DNA of 64,000 nt, taken from Parus major. Lineage: Eukaryota > Chordata > Aves > Passeriformes > Paridae. The position numbers and the translations under genes were made by a program. The notes beneath the pieces were generated by a model, which saw only the letters and a list, made by a program, of their open reading frames with translations, made no database searches and was not told where the DNA came from. The stretch covers positions 43,320,578 to 43,384,577 of the forward strand of contig NC_031799.1 in assembly GCF_001522545.3 (NCBI RefSeq). The letters are read 5' to 3'. Numbering within the stretch: position 1 is the stretch's first letter; each line of letters opens with the position of its first letter. Shown in pieces: positions 51,980-63,975 of the stretch.

Positions 51980-53210
51980 GGTGACATTATGGGGGTGGTC
52001 TGCTACAGGCCACCCAACCAGGAAGATGTCCTGGATGATACACACTATAGACAAATAGAAGCAAATTTGTGTTCACTGGTCCTGATCCCCATGGGGGCTT
52101 CAGCCATGTCAATATCTTTTTGACAGACAGCACAGAGGAGCACAAGCAGTCCATGAGGTTCCTGGAATGTGCTGATGACACCATTCTTCTCCAAGTGATA
52201 TGAAGGTGTTATCCTGGATTTTGTTATCACCAATGAGGAGAAGGGGAGGAGGATGTAAAACCCAAGGGCAACCTGGGCTGCATTGACCATAAGATGTGGA
52301 AGCTCTTAGGAAGCTCACTGCTCTGGACTTCAGGACAGCAGATTTTGGTCTCCTCAGAGATTTGCTTAGTTGAGGACCAGCAGGAGACTTATGTGGATGA
52401 ATGAAAAGCTCCTGGACAAACTCAAACACAAAAATTCCTAGGATGGACCTAGGAAGCACACAGACGGTGAAAGCAAAGACAATAGCTTGGGAGGAATGTA
52501 GAGATATTGTCTGAACAGCCAGGGATCAGGTTAGGAGAGCTAAAGATTTTATTAAATTTAAGCTGGTTGAGGATGTCAAGGGCAACAGGAAAAGCTTCCA
52601 TATGTACATCAGTGATTAATGGAAGACTAGGAAAAACACGGCCCTCTCCAGAAGGAAACAAGAGACCTGGTTAACTGGAGCATGGAAAAGGATGAGGTGT
52701 TCAGAACCTAAAGATTTGTAAGTCTATTAGTTTTAATGAGGTGCTCCCATTAATCCAAAGGGAACTGTGGGAAAAAGTGGATAACTTTCACTATCATATT
52801 TTGAGACGTTGTGGCAGTTTGGTGAAGTTCCCACTGACTGGAAAAGGGGAAATATAATGCCCATCTTTAAAAACAGAAAAAAGGAAGACCTGTGGAACTA
52901 AGCTTGGTAATTCTTGGCTTTCTGTCTGGCAAGATTATGAAGCAGATCCTCCTAGAAGCTATGCTAAAACACATGGAAAATAAGAACATCACTGGTGACA
53001 GAAAAAGTGTCTTCACTAAAGGCAAATGATGCCTGAAAAATTTGGTGGCCTTCTATGATGGGGTTACAGAGGTAGTGAATGAGAAAAGAGTCACTGATGT
53101 TGTCTACCTTTTCAAAGCATTTGGCAGTGTCTCACAAAGTATCCTTGTCTCTACACTAAAGAGGCATGGATTTGATAGATGGGGAACACTTGGTGGATAA
53201 GGAATTTGTA
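51980..53210 (+). pseudogene. Decayed CR1 LINE ORF2 (endonuclease and reverse transcriptase)
   Basis: Plus-strand translation gives CR1 ORF2 landmarks in order, broken by many stops and frameshifts. The endonuclease motif VVCYRPPNQED is at about 51994-52026, the RT 'PIFKNRKKEDLWN' region at about 52861-52899, and FKAFGSVSQSILVSTLKRHG, followed by FDRW, at about 53112-53183; the intact family reads KAFDTVSHNIL...GFDRWT. Intact CR1 ORF2 encodes an AP-type endonuclease plus reverse transcriptase for target-primed retrotransposition; this copy cannot be functional. Unlike usual CR1 copies it lacks its 3' end, stopping abruptly near 53210, and the linker and fingers region (about 52680-52800) looks rearranged. 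The 5' limit is uncertain. Confidence 0.85.
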
Positions 53211-53858
53211 AGAAGAAATCAGCTGATCGCGTCTGTTTCCAACAGGGCTTTGCTTCTGTTCTGGAGGGAATTCCTTGCTGCTCTCTCTTGGCCATGGTGC
53301 GAATCTGGGATGCCGAAGGGGAAATGATGAGTTCTGGCTTATTGTCAAAGAGGGCTGAGGAAGCTTGCTTCTGCTTGATGTATATTTCCAGGATGCCCAG
53401 TAATCTGTTAGTTTTCAGGGGCCAGATTTACACTCATCTAACACTGTGTAAAGTACGCTTCCATCTTTTAAAAATTGAAGTAGGTAACTCCTGATTCATT
53501 TCTTGAGCAGAAGGCTATTCACTGAAAGATATTTTAGGGCCTACAATTTCTCTATATGTCCTTTATCTTGACTTTTATATCTGTGCCAACACAGCATCTT
53601 TTTTGCTGCTTTGATTCCCCTGTGATTCTATCTTGTATTTTGCACTCCAGCTATCTCTGGTTAAATTATACAGAGCACTTCATGTGAAACCAGGAAGTGC
53701 ATGTAATAGGTAACCAAATTTGCTTTTTTTTTTTAATCTGGTGGAAAGTATCTCTTCTTGAAGGCACCATAGCACCTGCCAGTGGTTATTCTCTCAAAGG
53801 TGTGGTGGATAAACACTGACATTCAGTACTGCTATATATCTCTGTCACAACTCGTAAT
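53211..53858. other. Non-coding spacer between CR1 fragments
   Basis: No feature recognised. A T-tract lies at 53725-53734. Confidence 0.45.
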
Positions 53859-54210
53859 ACTATAGAAGTTGGAAGAACCTGTGGAGGTTGAATCTGCCTC
53901 CCCGTCCTCAATACTCGTCCAGCTAGTGCTCTACACAGTGACCAGCTATTTTTTTTCAAATGGCTCCATGAATGGAGTACCCATGACATCCCCAAAACTT
54001 TGTTACAGTGGGAGTCTTCCTCTTCGGGCTAAAAAACAATTCCCAAGTTCTCATATTAGTGTCCTGTGTTGCATCTTGTACCTGATGGCTCTCACCCTTT
54101 CTCTGTGCATCTCTGAGAAGAGTCTGTCTCTATCTTTTCTCTCCCCTCCCATGTGGTTGGTGAAGAGAGCAGTAGGTTCTTGATGACCTTCTCCTCTTAA
54201 CCCTGCCTTA
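53859..54210 (-). mobile_element. Old CR1 LINE 3' fragment
   Basis: Plus strand reads 'atagaagttggaagaacctgtggagg' at the start, then 'ctgtgttgcatcttgtacc', 'gagaagagtctgtctctatc' and 'gaccttctcctctt'. These are degraded reverse-complement CR1 3' UTR modules. Orientation is opposite to the ORF2 fragment 650 bp upstream. Confidence 0.65.
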
Positions 54211-55840
54211 AAAATCATTACTAAGCATAAAGAAATGTAAATTTAATGACTTTAATAGTTTGGATTCTGAGAAGAAAGGGATTAAGTTTTCAGGCTTTTA
54301 TGCACCATTTCAAAAGCTATTGTTCTTTTTGTCTGAACTTTTCGTTGTTTCTATAGATCAGTAGTTCTCTACTTTTCATTTATATAAAGAAGCTAAGCTG
54401 TAAACAAGTGTATTAAGAAAAGGAAAGAAAATCATAACAGTTGCGAAATTATAAATGCAGTTTTAATTGAAAGTCTGGGCATAAACATATTTCAGTATGT
54501 AGTGTTGCTTCAGGACTTCTGAAATAGTTCACAATTTCCCTAAAGAAAGGGAAAAGTGATTCACAATGTCAAAAGAGAAGTGTTGACAAATGACTGGTAA
54601 TAAGCATTTTTCGGCAGCACTGAAAATATAGAATATGTTTTACATTTAAAAAACCCCACTTTTGGTTTCTTATTTCTTGCTTTGAAGATTCAGACCTTCA
54701 AGAGACTGACAGAAAGAAACACTGGCAAAATGTGTTAACCCAGTAGTTGGGCAGAGAGGCTTCTACAAGCCTTGTATTTGAGACATTCCAGTTTTAACAT
54801 GTAAAAAATGTTTCAAGAAATAAAGACTTAATTAGATAAGTAGTGAGTTATTGAAAAATGTTGAACTGTTAAAATAATTTTGTAAAGAAGCAAAGGCAAG
54901 AAAAGGAGAAGGTAAACAATCTGTGAAATACAAGTGTTAAATAATATGCAATTAGAGAAATCAAAGCTATTGTGCTGAGAAAAGTTATGAACAGCCCAAA
55001 TGGAGGCTGGAGATCAAAAGGGCTTGGAATAGAGGTGGCCAAGTTCTGGGAAAGACTTCATAAACAATAAGAGCACCTTAGAAGTGTTCTTAGAAAAATG
55101 TGGAACAAATAGAGGTAGATAGCATGATGTTTTTTAATACATTTGAGAAGGGTGTTTTGGAAAAGCAAGGAAAACAGCACTGAATAAAGAGTTCTTTTAA
55201 ATAGAATGTGATCTTTGTAAAAACAATAGGCCAGTGTTTCTCATCACCTCACTTCCCTCTCATTGAGTGAATGGGGGCTCTTGTCACATGTAAAACAGCA
55301 AGGGAACAAGAGCTCATGACCAAATTCCCTTTTTTTTTTGCTTATTCTTTTAGCAGCCCTGAAGAATCTGAATGCATTTGTATTGCTGGTGATTTTTAGT
55401 TTAAAATTTTTGCAGGCAGATGTATAAATAAACTGCAGCATACAAATATTAAAAAAGCTCCAAAATTACTGAGATCTTCAGCCAAAGTAACTCAAGAATA
55501 GTAAATTAAAACTTGATAATATGCCAGAATTTGGTGAAGTTGCCCTATATCTTGCTTTAGCTGATTCTACTGCAAGGTAGACATTACAAAAGTGGAATTC
55601 CTCCTCAATCTTTTCACTTTCAAGACACAAATTACTTCAGCACTATTCCTCTGCATTTGTATAAATGCAGGATGGGATAAATGGGTGAAAGTCTGCCAGC
55701 AATGACTTAGCATTAATTGCTCTTCAATTTGTATAATGAGTGTTTCTAGATTATGTTTGCATTCTAAAGTTTTCTCAAATGAGGCTTAATGCTACGTGTC
55801 CTCTCTGAAAGATCCTATAACTAATGTTAATGCTGTTAAA
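54211..55840. other. Non-coding sequence, nothing recognised
   Basis: AT-rich unique sequence with no gene or repeat recognised. Confidence 0.5.
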
Positions 55841-56095
55841 TAGAATCAAAGAATGTTTTGAGTTGGAAGTGAACTCAAAGATTGTTAAGATCCAACTCCT
55901 CTGCCATGAACAGGGACAGCTTCCACACAGCCAGCTTGGTCAGGATCCCATCCAGCTGGGCCTTAAATAGCTCCAGGGATGGGGGAACCACAGCTTCTCT
56001 GGGCAACCTGTTCCAGTGTCTTGCCTCTATTAAAATAAAAAAAATACTTCCTAATATCTAATCTAAACCTACTCTTGCTTTTATCATCCATCTTC
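55841..56095 (-). mobile_element. CR1 LINE 3' fragment
   Basis: The plus strand begins with TAGAATCAAAGAATG and continues through 'gagttggaagtgaactcaaagat', 'cagcttggtcaggatcccatccagctgggcctt', 'ctctgggcaacctgttccagtgtc' and 'cttcctaatatctaatctaaaccta', the standard reverse-complement CR1 3' UTR. The 5' end is truncated. Confidence 0.92.
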
Positions 56096-57247
56096 ATGCT
56101 TAAGTATACATCACTGAATCTGACCCAGTCATATTCTGTGAGAACTAATCAGGAAGGGAGATTATAATTTAAAAAAAAAAAAAAAGTGATTATTTATAGC
56201 ATGGTATTTAGACCCCCTCACTGTTGCCATAGAAGTTGGGCTGAAGTATAGATGCCAAGTTTTTTCTTCCTTACTGGAAGAATCTTCTGCTATTTACATG
56301 GCAGGTACCATTGGTGCTCATGGTTTCACTATACTGCAGCAGCAGCACTGAAACTTTATTTGTTAAAACTCCATGACCCTTTCCAATTCCTTCAGTGGCT
56401 CACAATGTAGCACATAGGTACTCAATGGTCTACATCAACAATTCAGGGAAGGCAGTAAGAACCAAAAAATGGAGAACAAAATTGAAAATATAGTGACCAT
56501 TACCTCAAATGTCAAAATAAGTGAACTCAAATGCTTTCAAAATGAGAGGTTCTCAGTTCCCCTCTGGTGCTTCACTTACAGAGCAGCACATCTGGAATGA
56601 AGAACCTCAGAGCTGTCTGGTGCCTGTATCTCTGCACCTTCTGTGATGGGGGCTATTCCCTCCATAGCAAATTCATAAATGCAATCTGCAAAGGAGACAC
56701 ATGTCAAGTTAATAGCACAGCCCTTGCTGACCTAAATGTCAGAAAGAATTTGAATTACACTTTTCCGAGGGTAAAGTTATTCATAATGCTTTGAAGATGC
56801 TTCTTTTTCTGCTGCATCCGATATCTGTTAATGAACAGGACAGCAGGTCTGACATGCTCATGTTTGACATCAGGTCTTATATGCATCTGCCCTTACAGAA
56901 ATGCTGAAAAATAAAACTCAGTCCTGACAGTCTGATCTGCAAGGGTCTGATCTGCAAAGATCCAATTTCTCAGTGAAGTCCCACACTTGGAGCAATAGAA
57001 TCATCTGTTCTACAGCTTGCATGTCCTCCACCCTCTTTAATGACCCCTGTTAAAGGAATTTCCAACGGGCTGACACTCAGACAAAGCAAATGAGATACCT
57101 TGGAAGAACTTTAGGCAACCATTGTCCCCAGATTTTGGCTGGGAGGTGTGTTTGTGCGCATGAGAAAGTGTGTGTGTTGGAGGGGGGTGGACTTTACAGT
57201 AAGAGATTGTGTTAACAAATAGTAGATGATGTCTGCATATCTGTTCA
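56096..57247. other. Non-coding sequence upstream of the NRG1 exon
   Basis: Likely intron or promoter-proximal DNA. A poly(A) tract lies at 56171-56185 and a near-tandem GTCTGATCTGCAA pair at 56929-56957. No CpG island or TATA-like core promoter is evident immediately upstream of the exon. Confidence 0.45.
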
Positions 57248-57264
57248 GTGAGTTTATCTAAACA

Positions 57265-57329
57265 TTCCCTTTTTCTCCCCTGTCTTTTCCCCTTCCTTTC
57301 CTTCTTTCTTTTCTGCCATTTACTGTCAG
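57265..57329 (+). promoter_or_regulatory. Polypyrimidine tract and candidate 3' splice site
   Basis: About 60 bases made almost entirely of C and T end in TTTACTGTCAG just before the ARIA-type coding segment. The tract is long and uninterrupted by AG until 57328-57329, as expected of a strong acceptor, and CTAAAC near 57258-57263 is a possible branch site. The alternative is that the tract is 5' UTR or core promoter of a first exon: the frame stays open upstream to an ATG at 57248, giving a hydrophobic leader. Confidence 0.5.
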
Positions 57330-57337
57330 GAAGGGCC

Positions 57338-57404
57338 ATGTCTGAAGGGCCAGTTCTGTACAGCCTGGCACCAACACAGACGGACGTCAACACCAGCTCC
57401 AGCT
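57338..57404 (+). CDS. NRG1: Neuregulin-1 N-terminal exon, ARIA-type (partial CDS)
   Basis: From the ATG at 57338 the frame reads MSEGPVLYSLAPTQTDVN, then TSSS plus one base, before the donor GTGAGT at 57405. From memory, chicken ARIA, an NRG1 isoform, begins MWATSEGPLQYSLAPTQTDV, so 11 consecutive residues (YSLAPTQTDVN) are identical and most others are conservative. The exon ends in phase 1, which is what the NRG1 Ig-domain exon requires, and the length to the junction matches ARIA. NRG1 is a secreted or membrane-tethered EGF-family ligand for ErbB3/ErbB4 at neuromuscular and glial contacts; this segment is only the variable N-terminus before the Ig domain. Chicken's ATG position is GGA (57329-57331) here, while the codon aligned to ARIA Thr is ATG, so translation probably starts three codons later. 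No Ig, EGF or membrane exon is visible downstream to 64000. The exon could be a first exon, or internal with an acceptor at 57328-57329. Confidence 0.8.
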
Positions 57405-57410
57405 GTGAGT
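57405..57410 (+). promoter_or_regulatory. 5' splice donor of the NRG1/ARIA exon
   Basis: GTGAGT follows AGCT at the exon end, a near-consensus donor. Cutting here leaves phase 1, consistent with joining the first Ig-domain exon of NRG1. Without splicing the frame runs only about nine more codons to a stop at 57434-57436. Confidence 0.75.
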
Positions 57411-59929
57411 CAATTTGCAATTGGGGGACTCTTTGAAGTGGTATTGGTTTATGTGCATGCAGAAGCTGCAAGAACTTTGCTGAGGGCTTCCAGAACAGGG
57501 AGAGAGTATGTTTGTTAACCCTAGCTCCCTCTGGTTAGAGTGGCATGCAAGTTTTTGATTTCTTACTAAATAGCATTAGATAAATGTAGCTTCTTCTGCA
57601 ATACAGAAAGATTCTGATATGTGAGGGCCAGTGCCAGGGAATTTACCAGAAGAATAGACTTTTTGAGCAGGATGCTGTTCAGAGGAAATTGTCCACCAAG
57701 AAAGCTTAGGACACCTCATCTGACTAGAGAAGAGGCTGGAAGTCATGTGGCAGACAAGGATCTTCATTTTCACAGTTAGAGACAAGAGCTGCCAGTCTCA
57801 GATTCATGTAGGAGCACTGATCTGTGTTAAGAACAGGTGAAGATACCTTGCTTCCAGTTTTGAGGTACTTGAGGTAATTTGGCTGCTGTCAATTTGATTC
57901 TCTGAAGGAGCACCTGCAAGGGGGAAGAGAAGACCTTGCACAGTTCTCTCTCATTATGCATTCACATAAAGCTATCCAACACTTGTGATCCCAGTCCCCA
58001 GTGGCCCATGCTCCTGCTTTGTGTGTTGGGTGAAGTAGGAGGGGAAAAATTCATTACACAGATTAATGAAAAATGACCTCTGCTCTTCACTGTTCCTGAA
58101 AGGTACTGGTGACTTTCTTGTCCCCAGTAAGCTTTGGCCCAGCATCACAGATAAGGTAGCTGGAGAAGGATGTAGTGATTTAAAGGAGAAGTGGGCAACT
58201 GAAGCAGCTGCAAAATTTGAGAGGACATGATGGCAAATGCAGAGGACAGCAGAAGGCAAAAAAAGGAAAAGGTGTCTAATATCCCTGCACTTCAGAGTAG
58301 TTAAGTTACATCCTATGGTAGAGACTGGGACAGCACTGGTTCAAGACTATTTGAGCTATAAAATTTGTATCTTCTCATTCATATAAAGGTAGTATAAAGC
58401 AGTTACACCCTACTGTACAGTAAAGAGATTAATGCTATTTTTTCTAGATGCGTTGTCCTCAGCAGAGTTCTAACATTTTCCATGATTCTACTAAAAACTC
58501 AACCTTTGGTATATGTATGTAGATACAGCTTTTTATGAATACACTTGAATACATTAGTAAAAGTCTTGCTCAGAAACTGTAAAACTGACTAATAATGTTA
58601 TCATAAATTATAATGTATTCTGTTTTTATACAGCACAGTGATCAATGGAAAATTCACAACACGGACCACTGTCTCACTAATCTGTGACTCTTAAGCAAAG
58701 AATTTCTTCAAACCATACTTTTTCATCTCAAATGCTTGAATGAGTCATACTGTGTTTGTCCTGCCTTTTAGTTTTCCTATTATTTGTTTAAGTCCCACAG
58801 TTCCTGCAGTCTGATGGTCACTTCTGTAAACTATTCTTTGGAAATGTTGATGTCCTGGGCAGCGCATCAAACCAGATGGTTTATCAGCTGTATCAAGCCT
58901 GTGAGCCATTCTGTCTGTCAGTAAGCACATGAACATGGGATGAACAGGAGACTCACTGTTAAATCGCAGCCCTCAGTTAAGGAATCTGTGCTTGAATTTC
59001 TATCAGGTGGAAGTGATGTTAAAAAATTTTAAAATCTCCCAAAGATGGGAAACTGAGTATGGACAGAATTCAGACTGATGCTCCACTCATCATAGAATGC
59101 CTTTAGCAGTTAATGAGTTATCCCAGACAAACTAAAACTGTGGGATTTCTACCAGGTCTAATGTGGAAAGAAAAAAAAAAGAAAAAAGGAAAAACAAACA
59201 AACAAACAAACAAAAAGCCTGCAACAGCTTCAAACAAGTACAGCCCTCTAGTTTGGGAGATAATTAGTTTCAAAGCAGGTCTTGGGTACTTTACATCTGA
59301 AATACAAAACACTATTTTATTCTTAATTTTACCTTTCCTGGTAGTCAATCCTGTGCTTGTCTAGAGTAGCACACTGTTTTTGTCTTTTTTAGGGTTTTTT
59401 CTTACTCAAGTTGTTAGAGCACTTAATCAAACTTCAAGATGGATTGTGATCTCAAGCTCCTCTTTGCACAATGATTGATTTTGCTAGTGTTTGTTGTGGT
59501 TCCTCTCTAGTCAGAACAGTTTGAGACTGGGGGAAAAATTCTGACAAGAAAAGTAACAGCCTAGTAATAGCAAGCAGGTGAAATATCAATCAACCTGTTC
59601 AAAATGCTTGGCCAATGAAAGTCTTTTTTTCACCTCCATTCATTGGTTTGTAGCCTCTCTGAATCTCCTGCTTGGACACTGGACTTGCACAGCTTAGTGC
59701 TGAAACTATTGTAGTCAAGCAATTTGTGAAGATTCACAAAAGCACCTTAAAATGTTTTTAAAGCTTTACTGTTATTATTAACAGTGCTCTCTTTTGAATG
59801 ACAAGCCTTGTACAAACAGAAAGAGATAGCCTCTCTAGGTGGACAGACCAAAGAAAAAGGAAGGGGTTCCAAGCAATCTAAGTCCTGTAACAATGTATAG
59901 ATCTCCCTCTAAGGTATAGAAAAAAGAAC
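57411..59929. other. Intron downstream of the NRG1/ARIA exon
   Basis: I looked for the Ig-domain exon (a phase-1 acceptor followed by a PPKLKEMK-like segment) and did not find it. An (AAAC)n tract lies at 59193-59215, preceded by A-rich sequence from 59169. Confidence 0.5.
59193..59215 (+). repeat. (AAAC)n microsatellite
   Basis: Five or so copies of AAAC following an A-rich tract. Confidence 0.9.
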
Positions 59930-60062
59930 TGAGAGAGGGTATACAGTCCCCACTCTTGGACGTTCTCAAAACTTCACTATAAAAGGCTTGGAACATGCTG
60001 ATTGAACCTGGAGGGGTTGGACTACATGTCTTCCAGAGTGACCTTCCGAACAGCATAATTTT
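59930..60062 (+). mobile_element. CR1 LINE 3' tail fragment
   Basis: The modules 'actcttggacgttctcaaaact', 'gaggggttggactacatgtcttccagagtgaccttccgaac' match the plus-strand CR1 tail (tctccattcttggagatattcaaaac...ggttggactagatgatctccagaggtcccttccaac). Heavily diverged; 5' boundary approximate. Confidence 0.75.
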
Positions 60063-63000
60063 TTAAATTCTACTGTCTGGTAAATTCAGTTGCTAAGTCC
60101 TGTGTATTTAAACTCCATGTAGCCTGATACTTGCTCTAGCACCTAAGCTGCAAAAAACAAACATCCTCCTTCTTTGGAATTCAGCTGTCTCCTCCAAAAC
60201 AACCAGATGAATGTTCTCTTCTGGTAACATGCACTGGACAGAAGAAGAATGTGATGTGATAGATAAATATACATATATATATTATTATTATTTTCATTAA
60301 ATTTAAATGAAATCTGCTATATACACAGAGTGGCTAAGAATTTAGGAAAAAGGGCTGGAAATTGAGCTGACAATCTCAAACAGATACAGAAATCATCCTC
60401 CCCATAAGACTGACACTGACTGAATTTTTTAAAGGGCAGAAAGGCGAAACTGTTCTTTCACAGATGTCCTGGGGATCAGAGCTAGAAGCGTCTCACTCTG
60501 ACAGCAGTGTTCCTGTTGTGTAGCTAAATTGTATGGGTCAGGTCCTGGGGCTGTCAATCCAGTTAAGTCTACACCAGTGTTTATAAAAGAAGTAGATATT
60601 CTCCAAAGGCTAAATGCCAGTGACTTTGATGTGACTTTGTGATAAAGTCCTGGGCTCTTTCAGTGGGAAGAAAGTATTGCTGCATTAACATAATGACTTG
60701 TGATATCACATCTATTACTCTTTTACTTTGTGTTTTCAAACCCTGGGCTCCCATTTGGTTTTGATGGACACAAGTTTTTTTATTCCAAATTATTTTTGGA
60801 TATTTATTTTTCTGTAGTGATGGTAATCTAAACTGAGAGGTCATTATAAATTCCTGCTGTGCACAATAAGCTCTTAAATATTACCTGAGGCAGTGCTTGT
60901 GGCAAAAGGTAATAGCAGATGTGCTCTTATACCAACTGACATAGATGTGAAAAACAGAATTTTTGGGGGGCACTAGCCACTGTCCACATCTGAATCAGAA
61001 GCAAGAAAATTCAAGCTACCATGTTGCATTATGGGTTTCTTGGCTCTTGTGTTTTTCATCTTAAAATCCCTATTCAAAATCCACTGAGGCTGCTTGGGTG
61101 TCTGCTGTTTATTTTAGTGGGTTTGGGAATAAGTATTACATCAGCAATATTAACAATTGTAATTCCATTTATAATGTTTTCTGCTTTTTTCTTGCTATCT
61201 ATATACTTAAAAAAAGCTTAGAAGCTTTTTCTTCGGCCATTCATTAAACACCGAACTAGTTGCCTTCCCGAGACATGCCAAATTGTTTCTGAAGACTGCT
61301 ACTTCTGCTGGCAGATTTCACAGGGAAAATTTGGAAAAATAATCTATATTGCCAACAGCACTGCTGCCATCTGATTGTGTTATTACAAGAGTTAAACTCT
61401 CATCCTTTCTGTGCTCTGACTTACACGCTGTGATGCTTTGATTCTGTCCACCTCCTAATCATGTCTGTCACAATACTAATTAGATGTAAAATTTTCACAG
61501 GAGAATCCTGCCCACGATTTTAACTTTAGCAAGTAATAATTGCCCAGTGTTTTCTATGGAAACATTTCATTTCATCACAGTTGGCAATTTCAAATGATTG
61601 GTTTTGTTCCAGTTAATGGGAGCTGCAACAGAAATGTCAGTCTGGCACATATCATGGTGGCAAGATCTGCAAGCAGCAGAAAAATAGCAGCTCCTGAGAG
61701 AGGGGAGTCAATGGTTCATGTGAAGCAGCTTTTAAGGGCAGTGGGGTGGCTGAACACCAAGCATTTGCAGTTATTGTTTCCCAAAGCTTGAAGGGTTGTA
61801 CATGCATCACCCTTTAGTGTGAATTTGTGAGGTGGTAGGGATATAACATCACTGATCTCTTTCTGAAGTGATGATGCACACCCCTACTGGATTCCATCCC
61901 TCAGGTTCCTCAGTTATAACACTAAAACAACACGGGAAGAAGCCTGCTTTTTCAGGTGAGTGGAACAGGCAGAGGTGATAGCAGAAATCAGATAAAAGCT
62001 CATGCCAGCATTTGGTAGGAGACTGGTAAGTCAGGAGAGTCTCAGGAGTGTCAATACCACTGCAAGGTGAGGCCCAGAATGTCTATTACTTGAGATGGGG
62101 GGACAGGGAAGAAGCATTCATAAAGTTCAGAAAGAGGAGAACCTGATACCTAAACACTTCAAGGTGTTAAAACTGTGAGATGTTCTTTTTTGGTGACTGC
62201 CTCTGGATGACAGATATGAAAGATAAAAACATCCAATAATTGCTTTTATATATATGCAATATAATGTATTTCATAGATATTCTGGAATCGGTTTCATGGG
62301 GACATTCAGATAATAGGATCTGAATTAATTTTGAAATGCATTTATTACACAGAATTAATGTGTGGGCATTTTCAGCCAGAATTAAGCTAAACTAAAATAA
62401 AGGGTTGAGTTCAAGAGTACAGTATATAAGACAGTGAAGACAAAGGGAGAATTTTCCTTCATCCAAATTTTATGAAAAGCTCATGGAGATAAGTTGCTCA
62501 TGTTGATATGTCCTCAGCCACTAAAAATGAGATTTATCCAGTGATTTGATGGAGGTGTTCAGTAAGGTAGAGATTTGTCCTTAGCAGGTGTTAGACATGC
62601 AGTGTATACAGGTTCAGGAGTTGGATGGAATATAGGAGAAACTATAAAGTATAAACTGCAGAGTTTTATTTTTAGATCATGGTAAAATAGCCTTTGACTT
62701 TTCCTGCTTTATGCAGATATTGTATTCATTGAGTGAATGCTCTTGCATTTGACACTTTGTTTTGTGGTAGGAAAACCAGGAAGTGATAGAAAATATAAAA
62801 TGGAGTGATTTAAACATGGAGGAATATGTATTTCTGCCTAAAAATATAAGAATTCAGAGACAGAAATTAAAGATGTCTGTTTCACAGCAAGTGAAACTGT
62901 TGAATCCACTGCAAAGGAAAGATCATGAAGCTAAGGGTTTAGTTAAATTCAAAGAAGCATTAGTTGGTTACATGAATTACAAGAATAACCAGAGAATTAA

Positions 63001-63845
63001 TAATGTAATTATGATGAAAATTCTAGGAAGGATATTAGATGTTGTGCTTTGATTATTGTTCTAGTCTCTATCAAGATGAGATAACCTAGCAGACAGACAA
63101 CATGCAGTAGACAGAAAATTAACTGAGAAATGTCTGAGATTAGTGTCTATGAGACACAGGATTTAGAACACAGTGGGTCATATCCAAGCTATCACTTGAT
63201 CTATCTTCCTTTTTTGAACTTCTCCATCCTCATTTTGTCTGAGTTAAGCTTTTCAGGTATCCAGCTGCTGATGAGTAATGTATTCTGATCACACTGATTT
63301 TGTGTGAGTCAGGAAAACTGGATTTTTAATGCCAGTTGTAGAAATGTCATGTTGAGCTAACTGTGATTGGAGCCTGAATATTTTCATAAATAACAATGCT
63401 GAGAAAACAAGTGGAGAGGTTCAACTCCCAGCCCAGCATGAGGTCAGCGAAGAAGATGTAGAGTTTGAACTGTTCAGTACTGCCATAATAGCAGTGTCCA
63501 TGTTTACTATCAAGTTGAAAAGCAACTTGCAATGCCTGTACATCTTGTAAAGAAGCAAGTTGTGGAAACTGTCAGGTGGGTTTGCTTTAAGGATCTTTAG
63601 AAATGCAAATAAAATATATATATTCAGGTCTGCTGGGACACACTGTGCAACAGACTTTCTCCTTAGTGAAAATATCAATGGACACAAGGGATCACAATGG
63701 GAGAAAATGCTGGTCTCCCTCCTTCCATCATTAGCAGGTGAAGAAATGTGAGGGGGCTTATATGAGAAGGAGCAAGGAACCACAGCACAGGTCATTTCAC
63801 TTGTCAGACCCTTCACACGTCAACTCAGACAGTCCATAATAATGC
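60063..63845. other. Intronic sequence with small open frames, no exon recognised
   Basis: A perfect 9-bp-arm palindrome occurs at 61211-61230 (AAAAAGCTT-AG-AAGCTTTTT). A 66-codon frame at 61021-61221 is strongly hydrophobic with two possible membrane segments, and an 89-codon frame at 62783-63052 is Lys/Asn-rich. Both are explained by T-rich or A-rich composition and match no family I know. Short (TA)n patches lie at 60271-60290 and 62248-62258. Confidence 0.5.
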
Positions 63846-63975
63846 ACATAGAATTACAGAATCATAGAATGGCCTGATTGGAAGGGAACTGAAAGATCAG
63901 CTAGGTCTAACACTTAACTAGAGCTGAGAGCTCTATCCAACCTGGCCTTGAACACTTCCAGAGATGGGCTATGTA
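63846..63975 (-). mobile_element. CR1 LINE 3' fragment
   Basis: The plus strand carries ATAGAATTACAGAATCATAG (the reverse-complement CR1 tail), then 'gattggaagggaactgaaagatcagctaggtc' and 'atccaacctggccttgaacacttccagagatggg'. It is short and 5'-truncated near 63975, or possibly continues past the window. Confidence 0.9.

Noticed and set aside
62783..63052. 89-codon Lys/Asn-rich frame preceded by an acceptor-like TTTTGTGGTAG
   Set aside because: AT-rich composition explains the frame; no homology is recognised, no convincing donor follows, and it ends in a stop.
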